Virus record (IMG/VR): IMGVR_UViG_3300023242_000756
Coordinates: 1 to 37,313 of that record
Reading direction: 5' to 3' (one strand)
From: a virus
DNA: 37,313 nucleotides
Shown here: in pieces, positions 1-7,603 of the stretch
How positions within the stretch are numbered: position 1 is the stretch's first letter
Layout: every line of letters starts with the position of its first letter
Translations under genes and position numbers: made by a program
Notes under the pieces: model-generated
What the model saw: the letters and a program-made list of their open reading frames with translations, nothing else
Told to the model about the DNA's origin: nothing
Databases searched by the model: none

Positions 1-933
1 GCTGCGGGCATGACTGCTTTTGACAACTTACGAGTCGGTACTCGTCTTGGTAAGAATCCTCAGATCTTGGCCACCACCACTCCGAAGCGCACTCCGCTTC
101 TCTACAAACTTATTGAAGAATCTCGCACAGACAAGGCGACTGCCGCAAAGGTAGTTGTCACAAAAGGCTCCACAATGGACAACGCTGGAAATCTCTCCGG
201 TGCATATCTTGAAACTATTATGGGCGTCTACGAAGGCACTTCGCTAGCTCGACAGGAGCTCTATGGCGAGATGCTTGATGACCTAGAAGGAGCGATGTGG
301 AATGAAGAATTGGTTGAAGCAGCTAGACACACTGATTACCCTGCGTCTACTCCGTTACGTGTTATCGGCGTCGACCCTTCAGTTGCTGAGAATCCCCGCG
401 ACGAGTGCGGTATTGTTGTCTGCGCATCGACTGCAGAACACGACCTCTATAAGCGTAATGCTTGGGTTCTTGAGGACGCTTCAATTCATGGTTCCCCAGA
501 CACCTGGGCCCGTAAAGTTGTGGAAATGGCTCGCAAGTGGGGTTGTCCCGTTGTTGCCGAAGTTAATCAAGGTGGCGCGCTCGTACGAAATGCCATCAAT
601 TCTATTGACCCCAGCGTCAAAGTCCTTGAGGTCCACTCAAAGTACGGAAAACAGCTAAGAGCAGAGCCAATTCTTCTTGCATACGAGCAGGGACGCGTTC
701 ACCACGTGAACTACCTCCCAGAACTAGAATCTCAGATGTACTCTTGGATCCCAGGAGAGGGTAAATCCCCTGACCGCATCGATGCAATGGTTCACGCTAT
801 GACTGCTCTACTAATTAAACCACCACCGGGCTTTTCTGGTGGTAAATTACGTGCAAAAAGCCTAGCAGATCGCAAAATGGGCGTAACTAGACCTAATACT
901 GGTCAAGTTGGCCGCGTTTTTAGGGCTAGATAG
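1..933 (+). CDS. terL: Terminase large subunit, 5' partial (C-terminal part)
   Basis: This is the DNA-packaging motor subunit: it hydrolyses ATP to drive DNA into the prohead and cuts the concatemer with an RNase H-like nuclease. The reading frame is open from base 1, so the gene begins upstream; the first ATG (base 10) is unlikely to be the start because a conserved ATPase segment follows at once. ATTTPKRT (about residues 21-28 counted from that ATG) fits ATPase coupling motif III. The nuclease domain follows, with probable acidic metal ligands D122 in VIGVDPS, E184 in VVAEVNQ and D255/D258 in SPDRIDAM. The Walker A and B motifs must lie before the window. The portal gene follows after two small ORFs, the normal head-operon order. 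I am confident of the family and of the truncation. Confidence 0.93.
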   Translation, partial: AAGMTAFDNLRVGTRLGKNPQILATTTPKRTPLLYKLIEESRTDKATAAKVVVTKGSTMDNAGNLSGAYLETIMGVYEGTSLARQELYGEMLDDLEGAMWNEELVEAARHTDYPASTPLRVIGVDPSVAENPRDECGIVVCASTAEHDLYKRNAWVLEDASIHGSPDTWARKVVEMARKWGCPVVAEVNQGGALVRNAINSIDPSVKVLEVHSKYGKQLRAEPILLAYEQGRVHHVNYLPELESQMYSWIPGEGKSPDRIDAMVHAMTALLIKPPPGFSGGKLRAKSLADRKMGVTRPNTGQVGRVFRAR

Positions 934-935
934 TC

Positions 936-1295
936 ATGAAAATTATTTTAGACAAGTTCCCATGCCACTTATCTGCAGTAGCAGTAGATAGGTTAGAGGA
1001 TATTTCTCAGCTAAATAGCTATCAACCTACTCATGGTGCTAACTATATGAGCAAAACTAGAGTAATATTAACTGAAACCGAAATAGTAGTAGCAAAAGAT
1101 GACCATGACGGACCTGTTGTAGTGTTTCAAGAGAAGTACGCCCAAGTATTCCTGTCACAAAAGACCGACGAGGACACAAGGGTTATAACTATTAGCGGTA
1201 AGATGCTAGCATTTAAGAAAGATACCGCCTGCGGATGTGGTTCTCGCCTTCGTGGTTGGAATCCGTATAGGACTTTAGGCTCGATTAAGGATTAA
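936..1295 (+). CDS. Small conserved phage protein of unknown function
   Basis: This 119-residue protein starts two bases after the terminase stop and ends one base before the next gene, so it is probably translationally coupled to both. I see no signal peptide or membrane segment. The C-terminal third is the distinctive part, with CGCGSRLRGWNPY near residues 98-110: closely spaced cysteines followed by a basic/aromatic patch that could bind a metal or nucleic acid. Small proteins with a similar CGCGSRLRGW end occur next to terminase and portal genes in actinophages as I recall them, but I know of no proven function. The coding call rests on tight packing and the good fit between neighbours; the role is unknown. 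Confidence 0.75.
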   Translation: MKIILDKFPCHLSAVAVDRLEDISQLNSYQPTHGANYMSKTRVILTETEIVVAKDDHDGPVVVFQEKYAQVFLSQKTDEDTRVITISGKMLAFKKDTACGCGSRLRGWNPYRTLGSIKD

Positions 1296-1296
1296 T

Positions 1297-1587
1297 ATGA
1301 CTATAGATGCGTTTACTTTTGTAATCCTCGCTCTTGGAGCGTACCGTGCAACCCATTTGATCACAACCGACGCCATTGCGGATGGATTTCGCAATAAGGT
1401 TTGGTCAAAGTTCCCACCAACCACTAAAATTGGGTACTTAATCACTTGTAACTGGTGTACAGGGTTCTGGATGGCAGGTATTTTTGTCGTTGGAGCATCA
1501 ATCTTACCTCAACTTACGTTTGTGGTATCATTAATCTTGGCTATATCCGCCTTGGTTGGAATTATTTCCGCTTGGACAGAGCGCTAA
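1297..1587 (+). CDS. DUF1360-like small membrane protein
   Basis: This 96-residue protein resembles the DUF1360 family: an N-terminal hydrophobic AYRATHLITTDAI segment with the YR-x3-L-x2-TD pattern, then the signature GYLITCNWCTGFW around residues 46-58 with its CxxC pair. A long hydrophobic C-terminal stretch (about residues 60-90) looks like one or two membrane spans. DUF1360 proteins are common in Bacillus spores and in actinophage head operons; their phage role is unknown, and some annotators guess membrane or holin-like function. It begins directly after the preceding stop and ends just before the portal ribosome binding site. The family assignment is good; the function is open. Confidence 0.8.
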   Translation: MTIDAFTFVILALGAYRATHLITTDAIADGFRNKVWSKFPPTTKIGYLITCNWCTGFWMAGIFVVGASILPQLTFVVSLILAISALVGIISAWTER

Positions 1588-1605
1588 ACAGACAGGAAGC
1601 CCGTC

Positions 1606-3354
1606 TTGGGTATTTTTAAAAAAGAACCGCAGCAGTTACAGGCTTCCGGCCGTAATTTACGCGCCTCCGCCCCAAAGAACACTACCAGCATTGCCCCGGG
1701 TGTCTCAGTTGACTCTTTTGGTATCATTTATGCTGAACCACGCGCATTCAACGCACCTAGACCAATAACCGCCGCTGCTGCTCAAGTAAAGCTAGATGAT
1801 AAAACTGAAGCAGAGTACTTTAAAGCTCGTAGGAACTCCGCCGCTACCTCTTGGCAGGGTGAAGCATGGGAGTACTACGACGCAATTGGTGAGATTAAAT
1901 ATGCCTTCAACCTAGTTGCGTCTGTTGTTTCAAGAATTCGTCTATACGCAGCAGCTATAGGCAATCCGAGTGAAGCACCTTCTCCAATTATTTCAGTAGC
2001 TAAGATAGAGCCACGACTAGCACAAGCTGCTCAGCGTGCCCTCGACCGCTTGAGCTCTGCCTACGGTGGACAGCCTGGTCTTTTGAAAGACGCAGCGCTA
2101 AACTTGCAAGTTACTGGAGAGTGCTACCTAGTTCAGGTTCCAGAACGACTAGGGTCGGGCTACCCCGAGACCTGGGACATTAGATCAACCGATGAGCTAC
2201 AAGTTGATTCTAGGGGTAATTACATTCTTAACCCTCGCAGTGACCCAGCTGGCACCGGTGGTGTTGGGAAGGGTACTGGTGACATCATCCATCTACCAAA
2301 AACTTCATATGTTGGCCGCATTTGGCGAGCTCACCCTCGTTATAGTCAGGAATCTGACTCTTCCCTAAGAGGTCTGCTAGACCTCTGCGCTGAATTGCTA
2401 CTATTGAACAGGACATTCCGTGCGACTGCAAGATCTCGCCTTAACGCTGGCGCTCTCTACTTACCTGACGGCCTATCGGTTGCTTCGACTCCGGATCCAG
2501 ACTACCCGTACGATGAAGACGGTAATTACAACGAGCAATATAACCCCGAAGAGGCCGCAGACGACTTCGAAGATCAACTAATCGATGCAATGACCACCCC
2601 GATTAAGGACGAAGACTCCGCGTCTGCAGTTGTGCCCTTAATTATCCGTGGTCCAGCAGAGCTTGGCGACAAGATCAAGCAGTTTAAGTTTGAACGTTCC
2701 TTCGACCCAGCTCTTGGAGAGCGCTCCGACCGTGTACTAGAGCGTATCATGCAGGGCCTAGACGTCCCCAAAGACATCGTGACGGGACTTGCCAACGTTA
2801 AATACTCTAACGCTCTACAAATCGATGAGAGTCTATATAAGGCTCACATAGAGCCTCTGATGCTACTAATCGTTGACGCACTAACTGTTATGTACCTGCG
2901 TCCATACCTAATTGCCAACGGTTACTCCGAGGCAGAAGTTAAAGATGTCTGCATTTGGTATGATCCTAGCCTAGTGTCTACCAGAAACGACCGCGCTACA
3001 GACGCGGACTCTGGATTTGACAAGATGGCAGTATCATTTGACACCTGGCGTCGCGCACATGGGTTCTCCGCGGCAGACGCACCGGACGCTAAAGAGCTTG
3101 CACTTCGTTTAGTGATGCAAAAGGGCATGGTCACACCTGAACTTACCGAGGCGATGCTACAGTCGGTGGCTCCAGAGATGATGGGTGCACTCAGGCAGCA
3201 GACCATGGAAAATAATGGTGCTGCTATTCCCCCAGAGATTGATGAGCTTTTGACCCCAGCGGGTACTGGTGCTCCGTCAACTACAGAAGATGTTGCTGAA
3301 GAATCAACGCAAGAAGAAACAACACCGCCACCACTAGCAGAGCCAGAGGCTTAA
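1606..3354 (+). CDS. Portal protein
   Basis: The portal forms the ring at one head vertex through which DNA enters and leaves and to which the tail attaches. The 582-residue length is normal for siphovirus portals. The N-terminal third has the WEYYDAIGEIKYAFNLVA pattern (about residues 86-103) typical of actinophage portals; the middle carries the clip/stem part, including PKDIVTGLANVKYSNALQIDE near 388-408; the C terminus is a Pro/Glu/Thr-rich tail. I chose the TTG at 1606 because AGGAAG at 1594-1599 lies six bases upstream and no ATG is better placed. It sits after the terminase and ahead of the Dps-like gene, ending one base before the latter starts. Confidence 0.9.
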   Translation: MGIFKKEPQQLQASGRNLRASAPKNTTSIAPGVSVDSFGIIYAEPRAFNAPRPITAAAAQVKLDDKTEAEYFKARRNSAATSWQGEAWEYYDAIGEIKYAFNLVASVVSRIRLYAAAIGNPSEAPSPIISVAKIEPRLAQAAQRALDRLSSAYGGQPGLLKDAALNLQVTGECYLVQVPERLGSGYPETWDIRSTDELQVDSRGNYILNPRSDPAGTGGVGKGTGDIIHLPKTSYVGRIWRAHPRYSQESDSSLRGLLDLCAELLLLNRTFRATARSRLNAGALYLPDGLSVASTPDPDYPYDEDGNYNEQYNPEEAADDFEDQLIDAMTTPIKDEDSASAVVPLIIRGPAELGDKIKQFKFERSFDPALGERSDRVLERIMQGLDVPKDIVTGLANVKYSNALQIDESLYKAHIEPLMLLIVDALTVMYLRPYLIANGYSEAEVKDVCIWYDPSLVSTRNDRATDADSGFDKMAVSFDTWRRAHGFSAADAPDAKELALRLVMQKGMVTPELTEAMLQSVAPEMMGALRQQTMENNGAAIPPEIDELLTPAGTGAPSTTEDVAEESTQEETTPPPLAEPEA

Positions 3355-3355
3355 C

Positions 3356-3814
3356 ATGCATATTGATCAAAAACCAGAACTAGTTGCAAGATTGGCAAAA
3401 TTACTGGCTAATACAGTCACGGCTAAATTTATCCTCCACGGCTATCACTGGAACGTCTTAGGCCCAGACTTTGGTGAGTATCATAAATTCTTTAAGACTC
3501 TATATAAGGATGTAGACGGCTCAATAGACGAGTTGGGCGAAAATATTCTTAAAGCTGGATTCCCTGCGCCATATCTTCTAAGTGACTATATAGAGATGTC
3601 CTCTATCAAAGAAGAGCGCTTAGATGGAACTTCTCCCGTTTTCTTGCTTCAGTCTGCTAAAAGAGTTAATGATGAATTAGTTCACTCTCTATTCGACGCA
3701 TTTAAGATGGCAGAAGAGTGCAATGAGCAAGGACTAATGGATTTTCTTGCAGGCCGTATTGATACACATAAAACATTCAACTGGCAGATCAATGCATTCC
3801 TAGGAGTTCGCTAA
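3356..3814 (+). CDS. Dps/ferritin-like protein
   Basis: This 152-residue all-helical protein matches the Dps family (mini-ferritins that form 12-mers, oxidise iron with peroxide and shield DNA). HGYHWNVLGPDFGEYHKFF is the family signature, followed by DELGENI. Ferroxidase positions align with Listeria Dps numbering without gaps: H31, H43, D58 and E62 are present, but the usual D47 is K47. There is no long Lys/Arg-rich N-terminal DNA-binding tail. It lies between portal and head-maturation genes, with one base to the portal stop and its own stop directly abutting the next ATG, so it belongs to the head operon. Whether it is packaged in the virion, handles iron or peroxide in the host, or has been reused structurally is not decided by sequence. 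Confidence 0.85.
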   Translation: MHIDQKPELVARLAKLLANTVTAKFILHGYHWNVLGPDFGEYHKFFKTLYKDVDGSIDELGENILKAGFPAPYLLSDYIEMSSIKEERLDGTSPVFLLQSAKRVNDELVHSLFDAFKMAEECNEQGLMDFLAGRIDTHKTFNWQINAFLGVR

Positions 3815-4543
3815 ATGTCTGAGTACTTTGATAAAGTTTTAAACGCCTCTGGAGAGTACGCTTCACCAGAACAGATTCTCGATAACGATAAGAAGGAAGC
3901 TCCCGAAGGTTATCACTATATGCCAGACGGAGAGTTAATGAAAGATTCAGCGCACGAAGCAGCGGCTCTAGAAAAAGACTCTGACGATCCTTGCTGGAAG
4001 GGATATGTCCAAGTAGGTACAAAAAAGAAGAACGGCAAAAAAGTACCAAACTGCGTCCCTTCTGCGGCATCCATAGATGAGATAGTTGCAAGTGTTAATA
4101 GTGAGTTTGGGCACTCCAGGCGAGTTCGCAAAGAAGATGCCTATCAAGTTGCTAGAAAAGCCTGCGACAAATACAGCTACCTCGGAGATACCGAAGAACT
4201 CGAGTTAGCGATTCTGTGGGAAGTATTCACATACGTAGAATATGCAACCGAAGGCGTCTCTGAGGATCTTGAAGATTTATCAGAATATTCTATTCTTCTG
4301 CCAGCCGGACATCCGGGAAGAGACTCTTCAATTGCAGACTCCCTCGAGTGGGTCTATGGTGCCCCTGACTTGGATGACTTTGCCAAAGAAGCACTTCTTT
4401 CTGCTTTTGATATAGGCTCTGGCGGCATAGAGGTATTGCATGCAACTACTAGGCTGAATGTCCTAATTTCCAGTGGCGCGCTCAGTCCGGCTACCGTTTA
4501 TCACGTGGAAACCTTAAAAAATAAAAAGAATCAAGTCAGTTAG
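3815..4543 (+). CDS. Head-associated protein with CWKGY...VPNCV motif
   Basis: The 242-residue protein starts immediately at the previous stop, with TAGGAG at 3801-3806 as ribosome binding site. Residues 30-46 (PEGYHYMPDGELMKDS) and residues 58-82, containing DPCWKGYVQVGTKKKNG and then VPNCVP, are recognisable. The latter Cys-Trp-x-Gly-Tyr ... Pro-Asn-Cys element recurs in head, prohead-core and protease-linked proteins of many phages and may be a small structural or metal-binding knot held by the two cysteines. The rest is acidic and largely helical, with no catalytic motif that I recognise. It is followed by a promoter-like gap. I call it a probable head or prohead component; the exact job is unknown. 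Confidence 0.7.
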   Translation: MSEYFDKVLNASGEYASPEQILDNDKKEAPEGYHYMPDGELMKDSAHEAAALEKDSDDPCWKGYVQVGTKKKNGKKVPNCVPSAASIDEIVASVNSEFGHSRRVRKEDAYQVARKACDKYSYLGDTEELELAILWEVFTYVEYATEGVSEDLEDLSEYSILLPAGHPGRDSSIADSLEWVYGAPDLDDFAKEALLSAFDIGSGGIEVLHATTRLNVLISSGALSPATVYHVETLKNKKNQVS

Positions 4544-4561
4544 ATTTTATTAGGGTAAAAT
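4533..4561 (+). promoter_or_regulatory. Putative promoter before the 962-residue ORF
   Basis: The gap 4544-4598 holds TAGGGTAAAAT (4551-4561), whose last six bases TAAAAT match a sigma-70 -10 hexamer at five of six positions. The region 17 bases upstream (AAGTCA at 4533-4538) is a poor -35. The same 11 bases recur exactly in the gap before the capsid gene, which supports a regulatory role. AAGGA at 4586-4590 is the ribosome binding site of the next gene. Confidence 0.4.
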
Positions 4562-4598
4562 TTAGAGTAGCTTTCTATCTATATAAAGGATTAAATTT

Positions 4599-7487
4599 AT
4601 GTCCGACTCCCTTAAGTCAATAATTGCAGTGGGTGGAAACTCTAGTGCTTCAAAAAGCCTGAGGGCCAGGAAGCAGCCTCGTGATAAAAAAGGCCGTTGG
4701 GTAACAACAGGCGCAGCCATGTTTGCAAGCGTCTCACTCAGTAATGGCAAAATATTAAAAGTAAAAGGTAAAGCTGTTGGAGGCACTGCAACTAAAAAGG
4801 GTGAAAAAAATGATATTCGCATGCTCGTTGACAAGGGCTACGGAGCTTCGGGAATTCCAGAAAATACGGTACTTGAAGTAGACTCTAAAAATGGTGAGCT
4901 AGAGTCCAAGATTCAGATAAATCGTGACTTCTTGAAGAAGAAGGGTATTGACCCCGATCTGCAGCATGACCTTCCTAAGTCAATAGCTGATATGCCTCAG
5001 AAGCTAGAGAACATGAACGCTCAGCCGGGCGATGAGCTAGATATTGAACTTGCCACCAATGGACTGACTGATGAGGAAGATAAAGAATTCCGCGCAGAGC
5101 GCGACAAGGAGCCTCTAGCAAAACTTCCACCAGCACTTGCAGAGCAAGCTGTTGAAGGCGAAGACGTTAACAAACTTCTAGACGAAGCGGGCAAGGCAGA
5201 CTCTCCTTTTATTGATCTCATACCAAAGTCTGCACTCGAGGTCATAAAGCTACGTGACGCGGGTCTTATAGACTCTACAGGAGGCATTCAACCTGGTGCC
5301 AGGTTTGTACCAGGAACACGGATGTATGGCGGGACGTGGGACACTAATGACTATTGGTATAACCCAGATGGAAGTGTTGTTAGGATTCGCAATGAGAAGG
5401 TAGGTAGCAAATCTACACTTCCTACCGGGGTGATTGATCCTGATATGTTACGCGACATGTGGACCCCAGCTGACGTAAAAAACCGAAACCCCGCTAAAGT
5501 CGCAGACAATGCAATTGCAAATATTATGGCTGAAGTCAGTCTGCATGGAGATACCGAGGTAAAATTCGAGGCTCTGGACGAGCTGTTTAGTGAAAAAAGC
5601 AGCCTCAAGCCAACGGCTCCTATGAATCTAAATGTTGGAGACGTAGTTCGCTCGAAGGCAGGTAAAGATTCCGTCATTGTTGACTTGAAATTGGATCCCA
5701 GCAGTGGCGGTAGATCATTCATGAAACTACAGAATGAGGATGGCACCGTAGCAGAGGTTCCTATAGATCTGACCAGGAAACTTAACGTTGTGCAAGGCAG
5801 AAAAGCTACTATCTCTGAACCAACTGAACCAACTGAACCAACTGAACCAACTGAACCAACTGAACCAACTGAACCAACCGCGAAAGCTAAGCCCGCTAAG
5901 CCCGCTAAGCCCGTTCCAAAAACGGTAAATGATACCAGAGAGTTGCCTACTACTAAAGAAGAGCCACCTCTACTTCCGCCAACTAATACTACAGAAGGCC
6001 CGCCTAAAGATAGGATCGACGACGGCGGCGACATTGTGCACAGTCCTATAACTGATGAAGAGCGCACCGAGGCAATTAGAAAAAAGATACCTGCCTTCAT
6101 AACTAAAATGGGACGCATACTAGAATACTTTGACAATAACGGAAAGAGGAAGCAAGCTTCCGACCCGTTTGAGCTACTGAACTCGCTAGCCGAAGCGTAT
6201 CCAAACGCTAAATTTACTCCCGAGGGCGACGCGCTAATTCTCGATCGCAGAATAGACAGCGACGGTAGGGTTTTTGAGCTCAGGGCATCTAATACTGGGT
6301 CTAAGGCCTTAGTCTACTCCATGAATTGGACTGACCCCGAGACTGGCAAAGTTGAAACTCTAATTCACTACGACAAGCGTCACTCTATAACATCAGTCTT
6401 TAGGAAAGACAACTCCTCGGATGGTCTGATGGCTAAACTACTCAGCGTTGAGCCATTGAAGCAGGGAAATGCTTCACCTATTCCTGGTTTCGGCGAGGCC
6501 TCTCTCAGAGAGCGTGCTGAGTGGTACAAGATGAAGCAGAAAATGTTTACCCCAGAAGGTCTTGCAACTTTCTATGGCAATGGCCGTCCAAAGATTTTCC
6601 ACAAAGACAAGGGCACATTCAAGCACCGAGACGTACTTAGTATTTGGGAAGCTTACCCTGAGTACAAGGACGATCCTAGCGACCCTGAGCTGAAAGACGC
6701 CATATATCACGGTCTACTTGGAGTATTTGGAAGATTGCCTATTGACCCACGTGTCCACAGGGAAGCTAGAAGGCAATTAAGATTAGAGTTTAGAAAGCGT
6801 TTCCCTAAAGAAAACGCTCGCAAGATGGGTGCACTAATTACTAATGCCTCTAGGATGTCTATGGGCAAAACATACGATCTAGACCCCGATACTAAAGCTA
6901 ACCCTTATGCATCAAAGAACCGTGTCACCCCTATCGAGCCGGGTCAGATTGTGGAGTACACAAACAACAAGGAAGAGCTAATAAACCTTGTAGTTACTGG
7001 CTACGCACCAAACGTCAACGTTAGCCCGGGCAATGAAGGCTACGATTACAACGACTTTATATACCTAAAAGATGCCGATGGAAAAACTGTACGTCTTAAC
7101 GCCATACAGTTGAGGATACTAAAAAACCAGGACACCCCCTTAACTAAATATAGTCCAAATATTGAAGGTAAAGAGCTACGGGATCATCGAGCAAAACTTG
7201 GATTCTATGACGATTCATCCACCGACAGACCTAATAACCCAACAGGTGTTGACACGTTTGCTGGAGAGCCCGACGCCCCGTTACCAGGTGTTATAGATGA
7301 TCTAGAGCCTGGAGACGTGCTTCCTAACCTAAATGGTGAAGGCATTCTTGGGGAGATTATATCCTCTAGGTTTGTTAGAGGCAAAGATGACGAAGAAGGA
7401 ATTGCGTTTACGGTAGTAACTGATAGCGGTGAGACTAAAATCGTAGTGTATGCTCTTGGTAAAGAGATACCACCAAAAAAAGACTAG
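4599..7487 (+). CDS. Large head-associated protein (962 residues), upstream half of a predicted frameshift fusion
   Basis: This very long protein sits where actinophages carry MuF-like or polyprotein head components. The N terminus (residues 24-120) has QPRDKKGRWV followed by a beta-rich segment with AVGGTA; similar domains occur in actinophage virion-associated proteins. Three short segments look like SH3/KOW-type barrels: LNVGDVV (about 344-400), IEPGQIVEY (about 783-845) and LEPGDVL (about 905-958). A disordered hinge at 407-445 consists of seven EPT repeats, then AKPAKPAKP. A basic helical region, EARRQLRLEFRKRFPKENAR, lies near 725-745. AAGGA at 4586-4590 precedes the ATG. The stop at 7485-7487 comes one codon after a perfect -1 slippery heptamer, so I expect some ribosomes to continue into the next ORF. 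No enzymatic motif is visible in this half. Confidence 0.8.
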   Translation: MSDSLKSIIAVGGNSSASKSLRARKQPRDKKGRWVTTGAAMFASVSLSNGKILKVKGKAVGGTATKKGEKNDIRMLVDKGYGASGIPENTVLEVDSKNGELESKIQINRDFLKKKGIDPDLQHDLPKSIADMPQKLENMNAQPGDELDIELATNGLTDEEDKEFRAERDKEPLAKLPPALAEQAVEGEDVNKLLDEAGKADSPFIDLIPKSALEVIKLRDAGLIDSTGGIQPGARFVPGTRMYGGTWDTNDYWYNPDGSVVRIRNEKVGSKSTLPTGVIDPDMLRDMWTPADVKNRNPAKVADNAIANIMAEVSLHGDTEVKFEALDELFSEKSSLKPTAPMNLNVGDVVRSKAGKDSVIVDLKLDPSSGGRSFMKLQNEDGTVAEVPIDLTRKLNVVQGRKATISEPTEPTEPTEPTEPTEPTEPTAKAKPAKPAKPVPKTVNDTRELPTTKEEPPLLPPTNTTEGPPKDRIDDGGDIVHSPITDEERTEAIRKKIPAFITKMGRILEYFDNNGKRKQASDPFELLNSLAEAYPNAKFTPEGDALILDRRIDSDGRVFELRASNTGSKALVYSMNWTDPETGKVETLIHYDKRHSITSVFRKDNSSDGLMAKLLSVEPLKQGNASPIPGFGEASLRERAEWYKMKQKMFTPEGLATFYGNGRPKIFHKDKGTFKHRDVLSIWEAYPEYKDDPSDPELKDAIYHGLLGVFGRLPIDPRVHREARRQLRLEFRKRFPKENARKMGALITNASRMSMGKTYDLDPDTKANPYASKNRVTPIEPGQIVEYTNNKEELINLVVTGYAPNVNVSPGNEGYDYNDFIYLKDADGKTVRLNAIQLRILKNQDTPLTKYSPNIEGKELRDHRAKLGFYDDSSTDRPNNPTGVDTFAGEPDAPLPGVIDDLEPGDVLPNLNGEGILGEIISSRFVRGKDDEEGIAFTVVTDSGETKIVVYALGKEIPPKKD
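5817..5879 (+). repeat. Seven tandem 9-base repeats encoding Glu-Pro-Thr
   Basis: GAACCAACT is repeated six times exactly, then once as GAACCAACC, giving seven EPT triplets (residues 407-427 of the 962-residue ORF). Near-identical units at DNA level suggest recent expansion by slippage; the product is a stiff, disordered hinge between two parts of the protein. Confidence 0.95.
5886..5912 (+). repeat. Three tandem 9-base repeats encoding Ala-Lys-Pro
   Basis: GCTAAGCCC occurs three times in a row and in frame, extending the EPT hinge with a basic AKP segment. The switch from an acidic to a basic proline-rich repeat within 30 residues is unusual. Confidence 0.9.
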
Positions 7488-7504
7488 CCCCCGATCAGGG
7501 GGGC
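7475..7504 (+). promoter_or_regulatory. Predicted -1 programmed ribosomal frameshift signal
   Basis: Seven A residues at 7475-7481 form the heptamer A AAA AAA in the correct phase of the 962-residue ORF (zero-frame codons CCA AAA AAA GAC TAG). After a 5-base spacer, GCCCCC (7487-7492) can pair with GGGGGC (7499-7504) around a 6-base loop; CTA at 7484-7486 and TAG at 7507-7509 can add three pairs past a two-base bulge. This is the usual arrangement of a -1 frameshift stimulator. The -1 frame is open from 7463 to 9478. There is no U-tract after the hairpin, so it does not look like a terminator. Confidence 0.78.
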
Positions 7505-7603
7505 GGTAGCCCAGAAGGGACTAACGATGGATCAGGACCAGGAGCCGAAAGTGACCCAGGGGGATCGGGACCAGATGGCAAAAGTCTACCCTCAGGAGAG
7601 GGA
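7481..7603 (+). other. Frameshift-accessed Gly/Pro/Asp/Ser-rich linker
   Basis: Read in the -1 frame, this stretch encodes about 41 residues with no stop, beginning RLAPDQGGGSPEGTNDGSG and continuing in the same style up to the GTG at 7604. Such a flexible, low-complexity linker between two folded halves is what a fusion protein would need, whereas a non-coding gap or a 5' leader would not be expected to give it. The stretch joins the downstream ORF without interruption. Confidence 0.72.

Noticed and set aside
302-658. Plus-strand 118-codon ORF inside the terminase gene
   Set aside because: It lies wholly inside a conserved nuclease domain in another frame and has no ribosome binding site.
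5817-5912. Short direct repeats as a CRISPR array
   Set aside because: Units are 9 bases with no spacers and translate into EPT and AKP repeats inside a gene.
5351-6136. Minus-strand 261-codon ORF
   Set aside because: It is a shadow of the head protein; its GSVGSV repeats are just the complement of the EPT minisatellite, and it is Ser/Leu-rich without motifs.
7475-7481. A7 run as a sequencing or assembly indel splitting one long gene
   Set aside because: Cannot be excluded without reads, but the run is in exact slippery phase with a stop one codon on and a stable stem at 5 bases, which an error would not be expected to produce. An error would still imply a genuine fusion.
7487-7504. GC hairpin after the 962-residue ORF as a transcription terminator
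   Set aside because: No T-tract follows (next bases GGTAGCCCAG), and the hairpin sits at the ideal distance from an in-phase slippery heptamer with an open -1 frame.
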